The notes beneath the pieces were generated by a model. That model worked only from the letters and a program-made list of their open reading frames with translations, had not been told where the DNA came from and made no database searches. Positions 43,201 through 51,590 of a DNA stretch of 64,000 bases are shown here, piece after piece (position 1 is the stretch's first letter; each line of letters opens with the position of its first letter). The position numbers and the translations under genes were made by a program. This stretch comes from Actinoplanes flavus (GTDB taxonomy: Bacteria; Actinomycetota; Actinomycetes; Mycobacteriales; Micromonosporaceae), in NCBI RefSeq assembly GCF_017592555.1, contig NZ_JAGFNS010000021.1, positions 25,154 to 89,153 on the forward strand, written 5' to 3'.

Positions 43201-46200
43201 GGTGCCGACGATGCCGGTCACGGAGGAGAACAGGACGAAGGCCGCGAGGTCCAGGTCCCGGGTCAGCTCGTGCAGGGCGCGGGCGGCGTCGGCCTTGGGG
43301 CGCATGACCTCGGCGAGGCGTTCCTCGGTGAGGTTCGGCAGGGTCGCGTCGGCCAGCACGCCGGCGGCGTGCACCACGGCGGTCAGCGGGTGCCGGTCGG
43401 GGACGGCGGCCAGCAGGCGGGCCAGTGCGTCCCGGTCGGTGACGTCGGCGGCGGCCACGGTGACCCGCGCTCCGGCGGCGGTCAGCTCGGCGGTGAGCTC
43501 GGCCACGCCCGGCGCCGCCGGGCCGCCGCGGCTCACGAGCAGCAGGTGCCGCATGCCGTGTTCGGTCACCAGGTGCCGGGCCACGAGCGCGCCGAGGCCG
43601 CCGGTGCCGCCGGTGACGAGCACGGTCCCGTCCGGGTCGAGGCGCGCGGCGTTCGCGGAGGCGGGCCGGCGGCGAACGAGCCGTGGCGCGTGGAGCTCGC
43701 CCGCGCGTACCGCGATCTGCGGTTCCCCGGTGGCCACGGCCGCCGGCAGCGCGGTCGCGGCGTCGCCGGTGTCGAGGTCGGCCAGGAGCACCCGGCCGGG
43801 GTACTCGGACTGGATCGAGCGGACCAGGCCCCAGACCCCGGCGGCGTCGAGGTCGACGTCGTCGAACGGGCGCACCGCCACGGCGTTCCGTGTCACCAGG
43901 AGCAGCCGGCCGGGATTCTCCCGCGCCAGCCACTCCCGCACGAGACGCAGGACGTGGGCCGGGGTGGCGCCCGCGACGTCGGAGGTGACGACACCGGTCA
44001 TGTCCGCGGCCGGGGCGGGCACGACCGACCAGTCCACGGTGTAGAGGTCGCCGGTCGTGATCCGCCGCTGCGGCAGCGGGCGCAGGGCCAGGGACCGCAC
44101 CGACGCCACGAGGGTGCCGTCCGTTTCGGTCAGCACCACGGCCACGGTGCCGTCGGCGTCCGGGGTGATGCGGACCCGGAGCCGGGTGGCGGTGCTCGCG
44201 TGCAGGGTGACGTCGCGCCAGCTGAACGGCAGAAGGATCGGCCCGGTCTGCGGTGCCGCGCCCAGGACGAGGGCGTGCAGTGCCGTGTCCAGCAGAGCCG
44301 GATGGACCGGATACCGGTCGGTGCTCGCGGGCAGCCGGATCTCGGCGAACGTGGCCGCGCCGCGCCGCCACACCGCTTCGAGACCCCGCAGGGCCGGCCC
44401 GTAGTCGTAGCCGAGTTCGGCCAGCCGCGCGTACGCCCCCTCGACCGGTTCCGGCACCGCGCCCTCGGGCGGCCACGCGTCCGGTGCGATGGCGGCGGGT
44501 GCTTCGGCGGGTGCCAGGACTCCGGCGGCGTGGCGGATCCATTCCCGGTCCGTACGCGCGTGGATGGTGAAGGCGCGGTGCGCGGCACTGTCCGGGGCGG
44601 CGACCTCCACCTGCAGCAGCACCGTCTTGCCGGCGAGTTCGAGCGGCTGTTCCAGCGTCAGCTCGGCCACCCGGGGGACGCCGATCCGCTCACCCGCCGC
44701 GGCGGCCAGTTCGAGCAGCACCGTGGCCGGCACGAGGGTGGTCCCGCCGATCCGGTGGTCCGACATCCACGCGTGCGTGGCCGGCGTGATGCGCCCGGTG
44801 AACACGACGCCGGCGTCTCCGGCGTGTTCCAGCGCGGCGGTCAGCACCGGATGGTCGGCGGGCTCGAGTCCCAGGGCGCGGGTGCCGGTGCGGGCGGCGG
44901 GTGCCGACCAGAAATGTTCCCGCTGGAAGGCGTAGGTGGGAAGCGGGGCCGGGGTCGCGCCGGGGAAGAACGAGCCGGCGTTCAGCGGTGCGCCGTGGGC
45001 GTGGGCGCGGGCGATGCCGGCGGCGAAGGTCCCGGCCTCGTCGTGGCCCGCGCGCATCAGGGAGACCGTCGTGACCGTGCCCTCCAGGGCGCCGGCGGCC
45101 AGCGGGGCCAGGACGGCGTCGGGGCCGATCTCGATGAGGACGGTGGCGCCCAGCCCGGCGAGCCGGGCGGCGGCGTCGGCGAACCGGACGGTCTCGCGGA
45201 TCTGCCGGGTCCAGTAGCCGGGCGAGGTCAGCTGCGCGGCGGTGGCCGTCTCACCGGTGACGGTGGAGACGATCGGGATGCGCGGTGGCCGGAGTTCGAT
45301 GCCGGCGACGACGGCGTGGAAATCGTCGAGGACGGCGTCCATGTGCGGGGAGTGGAAGGCGTGGTTCACGGCCAGGCGGCGTACGCGGCGGCCGGCTTCG
45401 CGCCAGCCGGCGGCGACCCGGTCGACCTCGTCCTCGTCGCCGGACACCACGACGGAGCGGGGTGCGTTGATCGCGGCGATGCAGACCCGCTCCGTACCGG
45501 CCAGCGAGTGCTGGACCTCGCCGGGCTCGCCCTCGATCGCGGCCATGGCGCCGCCGGGGGCGGAACCCATCAGCCGGCCCCGGGCCGCGACCATCCGGGC
45601 GGCGCCGGCCAGCGGCAGCACACCGGCCGCGTGGGCCGCGCTGATCTCGCCGATCGAATGCCCGGCGAGCAGACCGGGAGCCGTGCCGTGGTGCTCCAGC
45701 AGCCGGAACAGGGCCGTCTCCAGGGCGAACAGGGCGGGCTGGGTGTACGAGGTGAGGTGCAGCAGCCGTGCCCGCGCGCTGCCCTCGACGGCCCACATGA
45801 CATCGCGCAGCGGCTCGTCGAGGAGGCCGTCGAAGGCGGCGCAGGCCTCGTCGAGGAAGGCGGCGAAGACCGGGTGCGCGGCGGCCAGGCGGCGGCCCAT
45901 GCCGGCGTGCTGGGCGCCCTGGCCGGTGAAGAGGAAGGCGGTACGCCCGGCGGCGGCCGCCGAGCCGACGTGCAGGTTCGGCGCCGTCGCACCGGCCGCG
46001 AGGGCGTCGAGTCCGGCGCGGGTGGCCGGGCCGAGGATCACGGCGCGGTGCTCGAAGGTCGTCCGGGTGGTGGCGAGCGCGAGTCCGATGTCCCGCTCGT
46101 CCGCCGGGGACGTGCCGAGGTGGTCGCGCAGCCGTGCGGCCTGGGCGCGCAGGGCGGCTTCGCTGCGTGCGCTCAGCACCCACGGGACGACGGCCGGGGT

Positions 46201-49200
46201 GCCCGCCCCTGCGCGTACCGGAGGCTCTGGTTCTTCGGCTTGTTCCAGGATCACGTGTGCGTTCGTCCCGGAAATGCCGAACGACGACACCCCCGCCCGG
46301 CGCGCACGACCCACCACGGGCCACGCCCGCTCCCCCGACAGCAGAACCAGCCCACCACCGGCCCAATCCACCCGCGACGACGGCACCTCGGCATGCAACG
46401 ACCCCGGCAGCACCCCCGACCGCAACGCCCCCACCATCTTGATGACGCCACCCACACCCGCCGCCGCCTGCGCATGCCCGATGTTCGACTTCAACGAACC
46501 CACGAAGAACCCGCCCGACCGGACCCGCCCATACACCCCCGCCAGAGCTTCCGCCTCGATCGGATCCCCCAGCACCGTCCCCGTGCCGTGCGCCTCCACC
46601 GCATCCACATCCCCCGCACCCAACCCGGCATCCGCCAGCGCCGCCCGCAACACCCCCTCCTGCGACGGACCATGCGGCGCCGTCAAACCGTTCGACGCAC
46701 CATCCTGATTGACCGCCGACCCCCGAACCACCGCCCACACCCGATGACCCCGCGCCCGCGCCACCGACAACCGCTCCACCAACAACAAGCCCACACCCTC
46801 CGACCACCCCGTCCCGTTCGCATCCTCCGCGAACGACCGGCACCGCCCATCGGCCGACAACCCCCGCTGCCGCGAGAACTCCACGAACATGCCGGGTGTG
46901 GACATCACCGTGGCTCCCCCGGCCAGCGCCAGGTCGCATTCGCCGGACCGCAGCGAACGAACGGCCAGATGCAGCGCCACCAGCGACGACGAACACGCCG
47001 TGTCGACGGTGATCGCCGGACCGGTCAGGCCCAGCTGGTAGGCGATGCGCCCGGAGGCGACGCTGGGGGTGGTGCCGGTCAGCACGTGTCCCTGGGCGGT
47101 CTCGGGAGCGTCGGCCATCCTCGGGCCGTACTCCAGGGCGGTGGCGCCGACGAAGACGCCCGTCCCGCTGCCCCGCAACGACACCGGGTCGATGCCGGCC
47201 TGCTCGACGGCCTCCCAGGCGGTCTCGAGGAGCAGCCGCTGCTGCGGATCCATCGCCTCGGCCTCGCGGGGCGAGATGCCGAAGAACGCCGCGTCGAACG
47301 CGCCGGCGTCGTACAGGAATCCGCCGTGCCGGGTGTGCGAGGCGGCGAAGACCTCGTCGAGGTCCCAGCCCCGGTCGGCCGGGAACTCGCCCACCGCGTC
47401 GACCCCGTCGGCGACCAGCCGCCACAGATCCTCCGGCGACGACACCCCACCCGGGAAACGGCACGCCATCCCCACGATCGCGATCGGATCGCCCGGGTCA
47501 GCCACGGCCTCGGCGACCGGCTGCGGCTCGGCGGGGGTGGCGCCGCTCAGCCCGGCGGCGATGAACGCGGTCAGTGCGGCCGGCGTGGGATGGTCGAAGA
47601 GCAGGCCGCTCGGCAGCGGCAGACCGGTGGCGTCCGCGAGGGCGGTACGCAGTTCGGTGGCCATCAGCGAGTTGACGCCCAGGTCGAGGAACGGGGTGTG
47701 CGGCGGCACCCGTTCGCCGGCGGCGCTGCCGAGCACGGCGGCGAGGTGCGCGGCCACCAGCTCCTCCGCGCCGAGAGCCGGGTCGGCGGGCGCGGCCGCG
47801 CCGGCGGAACCGTCGAACCAGTGGTGGCGCCGTTGGAAGGCGTAGGTGGGCAGTTCCACGCGGGCGGCGCCGGGATCGCCGAGCACCGCGTCCCAGTCGA
47901 CCGCGTGCCCCCGGACGTGGGCGCGCGCCACCGCTTCGAGGGCCGTGGCCGGGTCGGGGCGACCGGCCCTGAGCATGGCGGCGGTCCCGACGGCGGCGGT
48001 GTCGCGTACGCCGGCCGCGGCGTGCCCGGCGAGGACACCGTCGGGTCCCAGCTCCAGGAAGGTGGTCACGCCCTCGGCTTCGAGGGTGCGGACCGCGTCG
48101 AGGAAACGCACCGGCTGCCGGACCTGCCGGACCCAGTAGTCCGGCGACGTGAGTTCGGCGGCCGCCACCAGCGCGCCGGTGACGGTGGACACCAGGGGGA
48201 TGGCGGGTGGTGCGAGGTCGAGGCTCGCCACCGCCGCGCGGAAGTCGTCGAGCATCGGGTCCATGTGCGGCGAGTGGAAGGCGTGGCTCACGTCGAGCCG
48301 CTTCGCCCGGCGGCCGCGTGCGGTCAGTGCGGTGGCGACACGCTGGACGGCCGCCTCGTCGCCGGAGACGACCACCGCGTCGGGGGCGTTGACGGCCGCG
48401 ACCGCGAGCCGGCCCCGCTCGGCGTGGAGCAGGTCGCGTACCTCGTCCTCGGTCGCCTGTACGGCCAGCATCGCCCCACCCGCCGGCAGCGCCGCCATCA
48501 GCCGGGCTCGGTCCGCGACCAGGCGGGCCGCGGCGGGCAGCGCAAGCACTCCGGCGACGTACGCGGCGCTGATCTCCCCGATCGAGTGGCCGGCCACGTA
48601 GTCCGGGCGCAGCCCCCACGATTCGAGCAGCCGGAAGAGCGCCACCTCGACGGCAAAGAGGGCCGGCTGGGTGTACACGGTGCGGTCGAGGTCCGGCCCG
48701 CCCTCGGCGACGACGGTCGCGATCGGCCGGTCCAACAGCGGGTCGAGAGCGGCGGCGACCTCGTCGAACGCCCTGGCATAGCGGGGGAAGGCGGCGTAGA
48801 GGCCGCGGCCCATGCCGGTGCGCTGCGCACCCTGCCCGGTGAAGAGGAAACCCAGACGGCCCGGGGCCGCCGTTCCCTTCACGACGCCGGCCGCGGGCCG
48901 GCCGGCCGCCACCGCGCCGAGTCCGCTCAGCAGGCCGTCGCGGTCACCGGCGGTGACGACCGCGCGGTGGTCGAACACGGCCCGGTGGGTGACCAGCGTG
49001 TGGGCGACGGCGCCGGCCGTGTGCTCCGGATGGGCGGTGACGAACTCCCGCAACCGTGCCGCCTGCGCCCGTAACGCCGCCTCGCTGTGCCCGGAGATCG
49101 GCCACGACACCGGCCACCTCGGGGCGGCGACGTCGGGAGATCCGGGCGCCGCGGGGGGCTCGGCCACCACGACGTGGCAGTTGGTGCCGCCCATGCCGAA

Positions 49201-50397
49201 GGAGCTGACGCCGGACACCAGCCGGCGGTCCGGCCGCGGCCAGCCGGTCAGCCGGGTCTGGACCTCCAGTCCCAGCTCGGCGAGGGGGACGGCCGGGCCC
49301 GGGGCGGTGAAGTGGAGACTCGCCGGGAGCTGACGGTTGCGGATGCACAGCAGCACCTTGATCAGCCCGGCGATGCCCGCGGCGCTCTCCAGGTGCCCGA
49401 CGTTGGTCTTGACCGAGCCGACCCGCAGGCGTGGCCCGCCGCCGCGCCCGGACCCCAGCACGGCACCCAGCGCCGCCGCCTCGACCGGGTCACCGGCGGG
49501 CGTGCCGGTGCCGTGCAGCTCGACGTACTGCACGTCGTCGGGGCTGACACCGGACCGCTCGTAGGCCTGGCGGATCGCGTCCTCCTGCGCGGCCCGGCTG
49601 GGCGTGGTGAGCCCGTTGGTGGCGCCGTCGTTGTTGACCGCGCTGCCGAGGATCACGCCGTGGATCCGGTCGCCGGCGGCCAGCGCGTCGCTCAGCGGTT
49701 TGAGGATGACGACGCCGCCGCCCTCGCCGGGCACGAAGCCGTTGGCGCGGGCGTCGAACGCGTACGTCGTGCCGTCCGGCGACAGCCCGCCGAAACGCTG
49801 CTCGGCCAGCACGTTGCCGGACAGCAGGTTGAGGTTCACCCCGGCGGCGACGCTGAGGGTGGACTCGCCGCTGTGCAGGCCGGCGCAGGCCAGGTGGACC
49901 GCGGTCAGCGAGGAGGACTGTGCGGTGTCGACGACCAGGCTCGGCCCGCGCAGCCCCAGGTGGTAGGAGACCCGGTTGGCGATGATCCCGCGGTTGACGC
50001 CGGTCATGGTGTGCTGGGTGACCGACGCCCCGCCCCGCTGGTGCACCAGGGCCGCGTAGTCGTCACGCAGCGCGCCGACCACGACCGACGTACGGCTGCC
50101 GTGCAGGGCGGCCGGCACGATGCCGGCGTCCTCCAGGGCCTCCCAGACCAGCTCCAGCACGAGCCGCTGCTGCGGGTCCATGGCCGCGGCCTCGCGGGGT
50201 GAGACGCGGAAGAACGCCGCGTCGAAGTCGCCGACGGCGTCGAGGAAGCCGCCGCGCCGCGGCCCGGCCACTCCGGTCCAGCGGCCGGTCGGGGCCTCAC
50301 CGACCGCGCTTCTCCCAGCGGCCAGGAGCCGCCAGTACGCGGCGGGGTCAGGCGCCTCCGGGAATCGGCAGGCGAGGCCGACGACGGCGATGGGCAC
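37252..50397 (-). CDS. Type I PKS: KSQ-AT-ACP loading module plus two KS-AT-DH-KR-ACP modules
   Basis: 4381 residues from GTG 50397, with TAGGAGGAG upstream. Loading module: KS with DTAQSSS at about 157 (Gln for the active Cys, i.e. KSQ, decarboxylating malonyl to acetyl), AT (GHSIG about 605, HAFH) and ACP (LGVNSL about 910). Module 1: KS DTACSSS about 1132; AT GHSIG/HAFH; DH HRIGGTTLVP about 1885; KR TGGTGGLG about 2259 with catalytic Tyr in QANYAAAN; ACP GFDSM about 2569. Module 2: KS about 2794; AT GHSVG/HAFH; DH HTVAGAVLVP about 3550; KR TGGTGTLG about 3962 with LDD (B-type); ACP GFDSL about 4265. The tail (SDEELFALINDFD) is a C-terminal docking domain. All ATs predict malonyl; the expected product is hexa-2,4-dienoyl-ACP. 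No N-terminal docking domain, as expected for an initiating protein. Confidence 0.95.
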   Translation of the reverse strand: MPIAVVGLACRFPEAPDPAAYWRLLAAGRSAVGEAPTGRWTGVAGPRRGGFLDAVGDFDAAFFRVSPREAAAMDPQQRLVLELVWEALEDAGIVPAALHGSRTSVVVGALRDDYAALVHQRGGASVTQHTMTGVNRGIIANRVSYHLGLRGPSLVVDTAQSSSLTAVHLACAGLHSGESTLSVAAGVNLNLLSGNVLAEQRFGGLSPDGTTYAFDARANGFVPGEGGGVVILKPLSDALAAGDRIHGVILGSAVNNDGATNGLTTPSRAAQEDAIRQAYERSGVSPDDVQYVELHGTGTPAGDPVEAAALGAVLGSGRGGGPRLRVGSVKTNVGHLESAAGIAGLIKVLLCIRNRQLPASLHFTAPGPAVPLAELGLEVQTRLTGWPRPDRRLVSGVSSFGMGGTNCHVVVAEPPAAPGSPDVAAPRWPVSWPISGHSEAALRAQAARLREFVTAHPEHTAGAVAHTLVTHRAVFDHRAVVTAGDRDGLLSGLGAVAAGRPAAGVVKGTAAPGRLGFLFTGQGAQRTGMGRGLYAAFPRYARAFDEVAAALDPLLDRPIATVVAEGGPDLDRTVYTQPALFAVEVALFRLLESWGLRPDYVAGHSIGEISAAYVAGVLALPAAARLVADRARLMAALPAGGAMLAVQATEDEVRDLLHAERGRLAVAAVNAPDAVVVSGDEAAVQRVATALTARGRRAKRLDVSHAFHSPHMDPMLDDFRAAVASLDLAPPAIPLVSTVTGALVAAAELTSPDYWVRQVRQPVRFLDAVRTLEAEGVTTFLELGPDGVLAGHAAAGVRDTAAVGTAAMLRAGRPDPATALEAVARAHVRGHAVDWDAVLGDPGAARVELPTYAFQRRHHWFDGSAGAAAPADPALGAEELVAAHLAAVLGSAAGERVPPHTPFLDLGVNSLMATELRTALADATGLPLPSGLLFDHPTPAALTAFIAAGLSGATPAEPQPVAEAVADPGDPIAIVGMACRFPGGVSSPEDLWRLVADGVDAVGEFPADRGWDLDEVFAASHTRHGGFLYDAGAFDAAFFGISPREAEAMDPQQRLLLETAWEAVEQAGIDPVSLRGSGTGVFVGATALEYGPRMADAPETAQGHVLTGTTPSVASGRIAYQLGLTGPAITVDTACSSSLVALHLAVRSLRSGECDLALAGGATVMSTPGMFVEFSRQRGLSADGRCRSFAEDANGTGWSEGVGLLLVERLSVARARGHRVWAVVRGSAVNQDGASNGLTAPHGPSQEGVLRAALADAGLGAGDVDAVEAHGTGTVLGDPIEAEALAGVYGRVRSGGFFVGSLKSNIGHAQAAAGVGGVIKMVGALRSGVLPGSLHAEVPSSRVDWAGGGLVLLSGERAWPVVGRARRAGVSSFGISGTNAHVILEQAEEPEPPVRAGAGTPAVVPWVLSARSEAALRAQAARLRDHLGTSPADERDIGLALATTRTTFEHRAVILGPATRAGLDALAAGATAPNLHVGSAAAAGRTAFLFTGQGAQHAGMGRRLAAAHPVFAAFLDEACAAFDGLLDEPLRDVMWAVEGSARARLLHLTSYTQPALFALETALFRLLEHHGTAPGLLAGHSIGEISAAHAAGVLPLAGAARMVAARGRLMGSAPGGAMAAIEGEPGEVQHSLAGTERVCIAAINAPRSVVVSGDEDEVDRVAAGWREAGRRVRRLAVNHAFHSPHMDAVLDDFHAVVAGIELRPPRIPIVSTVTGETATAAQLTSPGYWTRQIRETVRFADAAARLAGLGATVLIEIGPDAVLAPLAAGALEGTVTTVSLMRAGHDEAGTFAAGIARAHAHGAPLNAGSFFPGATPAPLPTYAFQREHFWSAPAARTGTRALGLEPADHPVLTAALEHAGDAGVVFTGRITPATHAWMSDHRIGGTTLVPATVLLELAAAAGERIGVPRVAELTLEQPLELAGKTVLLQVEVAAPDSAAHRAFTIHARTDREWIRHAAGVLAPAEAPAAIAPDAWPPEGAVPEPVEGAYARLAELGYDYGPALRGLEAVWRRGAATFAEIRLPASTDRYPVHPALLDTALHALVLGAAPQTGPILLPFSWRDVTLHASTATRLRVRITPDADGTVAVVLTETDGTLVASVRSLALRPLPQRRITTGDLYTVDWSVVPAPAADMTGVVTSDVAGATPAHVLRLVREWLARENPGRLLLVTRNAVAVRPFDDVDLDAAGVWGLVRSIQSEYPGRVLLADLDTGDAATALPAAVATGEPQIAVRAGELHAPRLVRRRPASANAARLDPDGTVLVTGGTGGLGALVARHLVTEHGMRHLLLVSRGGPAAPGVAELTAELTAAGARVTVAAADVTDRDALARLLAAVPDRHPLTAVVHAAGVLADATLPNLTEERLAEVMRPKADAARALHELTRDLDLAAFVLFSSVTGIVGTPGQANYAAANTVLDALAHHRAAHGLAATSLAWGLWDATHGMGARLTETDLARWERTGVRPLTPAQGLALFDEALATGAPLVVPAVLEPSRLVRDDMPVPHLYRALVRTTPRVAPAPPAAGWAARIAALPVAKRADAVADLVRAETAAVLGHTGAGAVDPRRAFNDLGFDSMAAVDLRNRLATATGVRLTATAVFDHPTPERLSAHLLATVAEQEPAPRAIAVTAPGDGDPIAIVGMACRFPGGVSSPEDLWRLVADGIDAVGEFPADRGWDLDALYDPDPDRFGTSYTRHGGFLYDADLFDHDFFGLSPREATATDPQQRLLLETAWETFENAGIDPDSLRGSNTGVFTGAMYDDYASRLARTPEELEGFLLTGNLSSVLSGRLSYRYGFHGPSITVDTACSSSLVALHLAVRSLRSGECDLALAGGVTVMSSPRTFVEFSRQRGLSADGRCRSFAEGADGTGWSEGVGLLLVERLSVARARGHRVWAVVRGSAVNQDGASNGLTAPHGPSQEGVLRAALADAGLGAGDVDAVEAHGTGTVLGDPIEAEALAGVYGRGRSGGFFVGSLKSNIGHAQAAAGVGGVIKMVGALRSGVLPGSLHAEVPSSRVDWAGGGLVLLSGERAWPVVGRARRAGVSSFGISGTNAHVILEQAEEPEPPVRVKRTPAVTPWIVTGATPEAVRAQAARLARHVAEHPRQSDADIGFTLATGRALLGHGAAAIGADRDTLLRGLTAIAEGTDAPGVVPARRRGLPGRTAFLLTGQGSQRPGMGGELYATSPAFAAALDDVCRHLDPHLPRPLKDVLFAPAGSAEADLLGRTAFTQPALFAVEVALCRLLDHYGLTPAYLLGHSVGEIVAACVAGVLDLPDACRLIAERGRLMQAARGGGAMIAIEAAEAEVRETLLPYGDRIGIAAVNGPRAVVVSGEADAADEIAATWRAGGVRTARLPVSHAFHSSHMDEVLDEFRTVARSLTFHPPRIPIVSNVTGDLARPEELASPDYWARHIREAVRFADGVRRLESEGVTDLVEIGPDPVLTSLARACLTEPAGELVATLRRNRSEAETVARAVALLRLRGAAPDWAAVFPGARQVSLPTYAFQRERHWIEAPEGAPGADHPLLGPPVSLAGRDVLVFTGRLSVRTHPWLAEHTVAGAVLVPATAVVEMIASAGERAGAPRIAELTLTRPLVVPVAGAVQVQVTVAEVDESGHRPATLHARPDDGDHPWTQHAQGLVGPVSGGAGEGLAVWPPAAAEVPLDGFYDTLAAAGYAYGTAFRCVRRVWRGDGELFAEVELPDAQRPGARRHGLHPALLDAALHPLLLGVTGSEPLRLPFAWTGVSRYATGATALRVRLRSAGPGEASLTLADGAGAPVAGVESVLLRPADRRALTMAAEGLFRVTWTPVPAPAASAPADTTASFPVLDTGAPVPATVVLAAVADSGEVDVPAAAHALAGRTLHAVQRWIADERTSGATLVVVTRGAVATGDADVVDPAAAGVWGLVRAAQTEHPGRIVLADLDTGEVPPGLAAAGEPQLAVRHGRLLAPRLTPARPDAGREAVRWDRGTVLVTGGTGTLGALLARHLVTEHGVRRLVLVSRSGAAAPGAAELAAELAAAGAEVVFAAADVSDRNALSAVLAAVPGDQPLTAVVHAAGVLDDALVTDLSQDRLDAVLAAKADAAWHLHELTKDLDLSAFVLYSSVAGLLGTAGQAGYAAANAFLDAVAQHRVARGLPARSLVWGLWEQSSDLSRDLAATDRRRLARIGLRPLSTEDALGLFDAAAATGDAVLALTHLDAHGDHPLLRGLVARPVTRSAPAAGGTAGFAAGIAELPEAERDRILTDLVRGTVATVLGHGDRAAVHTDRSFRDLGFDSLTALELRNALARGTGLELPASLVFDHPTPAAVARHLGDLVDAGRKPAGEPVAARLTGLAAEIRRAAADPEAFGRIAAELHALLDVAAEAAGRPAAVGAAVASASDEELFALINDFD
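41221..42020 (-). repeat. Near-identical KS segment, copy in PKS module 2
   Basis: 800 bp matching 46216-47015 without gaps at a constant offset of 4995 nt, with only scattered differences by eye, whereas the flanking AT and DH regions differ clearly. It covers the C-terminal half of the KS and the start of the KS-AT linker. It also uses codons unlike its flanks (richer in ccc/aac on the plus strand). This is consistent with recent gene conversion. Confidence 0.85.
46216..47015 (-). repeat. Near-identical KS segment, copy in PKS module 1
   Basis: Partner of 41221-42020. A shorter second identical block at the KS N-terminus (around 47404-47490, matching 42430-42516) is displaced by a 21-nt length difference, so identity is patchy rather than one long duplication. 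Confidence 0.85.
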
Positions 50398-50429
50398 GGT
50401 GCTCCTCCTAGACTCGGCGACCGGCTCGG

Positions 50430-51590
50430 CTACCAGTCGACGTGCAGCCGGACCAGGCCGCGAATGGACAGCCCGGACTTCCAGACCACGGCGTCGGGCC
50501 CGGCGGCGAGGCGCAGCCGGGGGAAACGGCGCAGCAGGCGGTCCAGGACGATGCGCAGCTGGAGGCGGGCCAGCGGGGCGCCGAGGCAGCGGTGCACCCC
50601 GTGCCCGAAGGTCAGGTGGACGGCGTCGCGGCCGTCCGTGTTCAGCTGCTCCGGCCGTGGCCAGATCTCCTCGTCCCGGTTGCCGTGCAGCAGCGAGACG
50701 ACCACGGCTTCGCCGGGCTGGACGGTGACCGTGCCGAGCTGGACCGCGGCCACGGCCACCCGGGGGAAGCTGAGCGGCGTGGCCGGCGTGAGACGCAGCA
50801 GCTCCTCCACGGCCGGTTCCACGAGCGCGGGGTCGTCGCGCAGCCGCGTGAGGGTGGCCGGGTCCGACAGCAGCGCGAGCACCGACAGGCCGATCTGGCC
50901 GACCGTGGTCTCGTACCCGGCCATCAGCAGGGTGAGCCCGAGCGTCAGCAGCTCCCCCGGAGACAAAAGACCCTGGTCGCGCGCTCCGATCAGGGCGGTC
51001 AGCAGGTCGTCGTCGGTGCGCCGCCGCTTGCGCTCGATCAGGTCACCCATGTAGTCGACGAGTTCGAGACGGCGGCGGGACTTCTCCTGCGGTGTGCTGG
51101 CCGAGATGTCGAAGAGCACCTCGACCCGGTCGCGGAAGACGTCGCTGTCCTCCGGCGGAATGCCGACCACCGCGCAGAGGACGGCCAGCGGCAGGGGGGT
51201 GGCGAGGCCGGCGACGAGGTCGGCGCCCGGCCCGGCCGCGGCGAGCCGGTCGAGGCACTCGTCGGTGAGGCGTTCGACGTGGGGCGCCAGCGCGGCCACC
51301 CGGCGGGCGCTGAAGGCGCCGCTCACCACCCGCCGCAGCCGGGTGTGCTCGGCGCCGTCCATGCTCATCATGGCGTCGGCGGCGGGCTGGGCGTCGTTGA
51401 AGCGAGGCGCCTGCGGCCTGGTCGCCTCGGCCCGGCTGAACCGCTGGTCGGTGAGCACGAACCGGCCCAGGGCGTGGTCGCGCACCAGCCACATCTTGTC
51501 GCCCATCGGCGTGACGATCGGGACGACACCGGTGCCGTCGGTCGCCAGGAACGCGGGTAGAGGTCCCCGGCCGGCCGGATTCTCAGGCAT
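50430..51590 (-). CDS. Cytochrome P450 monooxygenase
   Basis: 386 residues. Oxygen-binding helix motif LMAGYETTVGQ (usual AGxxT), ExxR in EELLR, and the heme-binding loop FGHGVHRCLGAPLARL with the Cys ligand near residue 334. It is a typical soluble bacterial class I P450 needing a separate ferredoxin and reductase, neither present here. Its ATG overlaps the thioesterase stop by 8 nt, and the 4381-aa PKS starts 33 nt downstream, so it belongs to the assembly-line operon. Hydroxylation of the acyl chain or an amino acid would create the OH for the carbamoyltransferase; this is inference. Confidence 0.93.
   Translation of the reverse strand: MPENPAGRGPLPAFLATDGTGVVPIVTPMGDKMWLVRDHALGRFVLTDQRFSRAEATRPQAPRFNDAQPAADAMMSMDGAEHTRLRRVVSGAFSARRVAALAPHVERLTDECLDRLAAAGPGADLVAGLATPLPLAVLCAVVGIPPEDSDVFRDRVEVLFDISASTPQEKSRRRLELVDYMGDLIERKRRRTDDDLLTALIGARDQGLLSPGELLTLGLTLLMAGYETTVGQIGLSVLALLSDPATLTRLRDDPALVEPAVEELLRLTPATPLSFPRVAVAAVQLGTVTVQPGEAVVVSLLHGNRDEEIWPRPEQLNTDGRDAVHLTFGHGVHRCLGAPLARLQLRIVLDRLLRRFPRLRLAAGPDAVVWKSGLSIRGLVRLHVDW

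Noticed and set aside
40651..49074. 2807-codon plus-strand open frame
   Set aside because: Antiparallel shadow of the 4381-aa PKS; Gly/Arg/His-rich sequence with no domain, caused by high GC at third codon positions.
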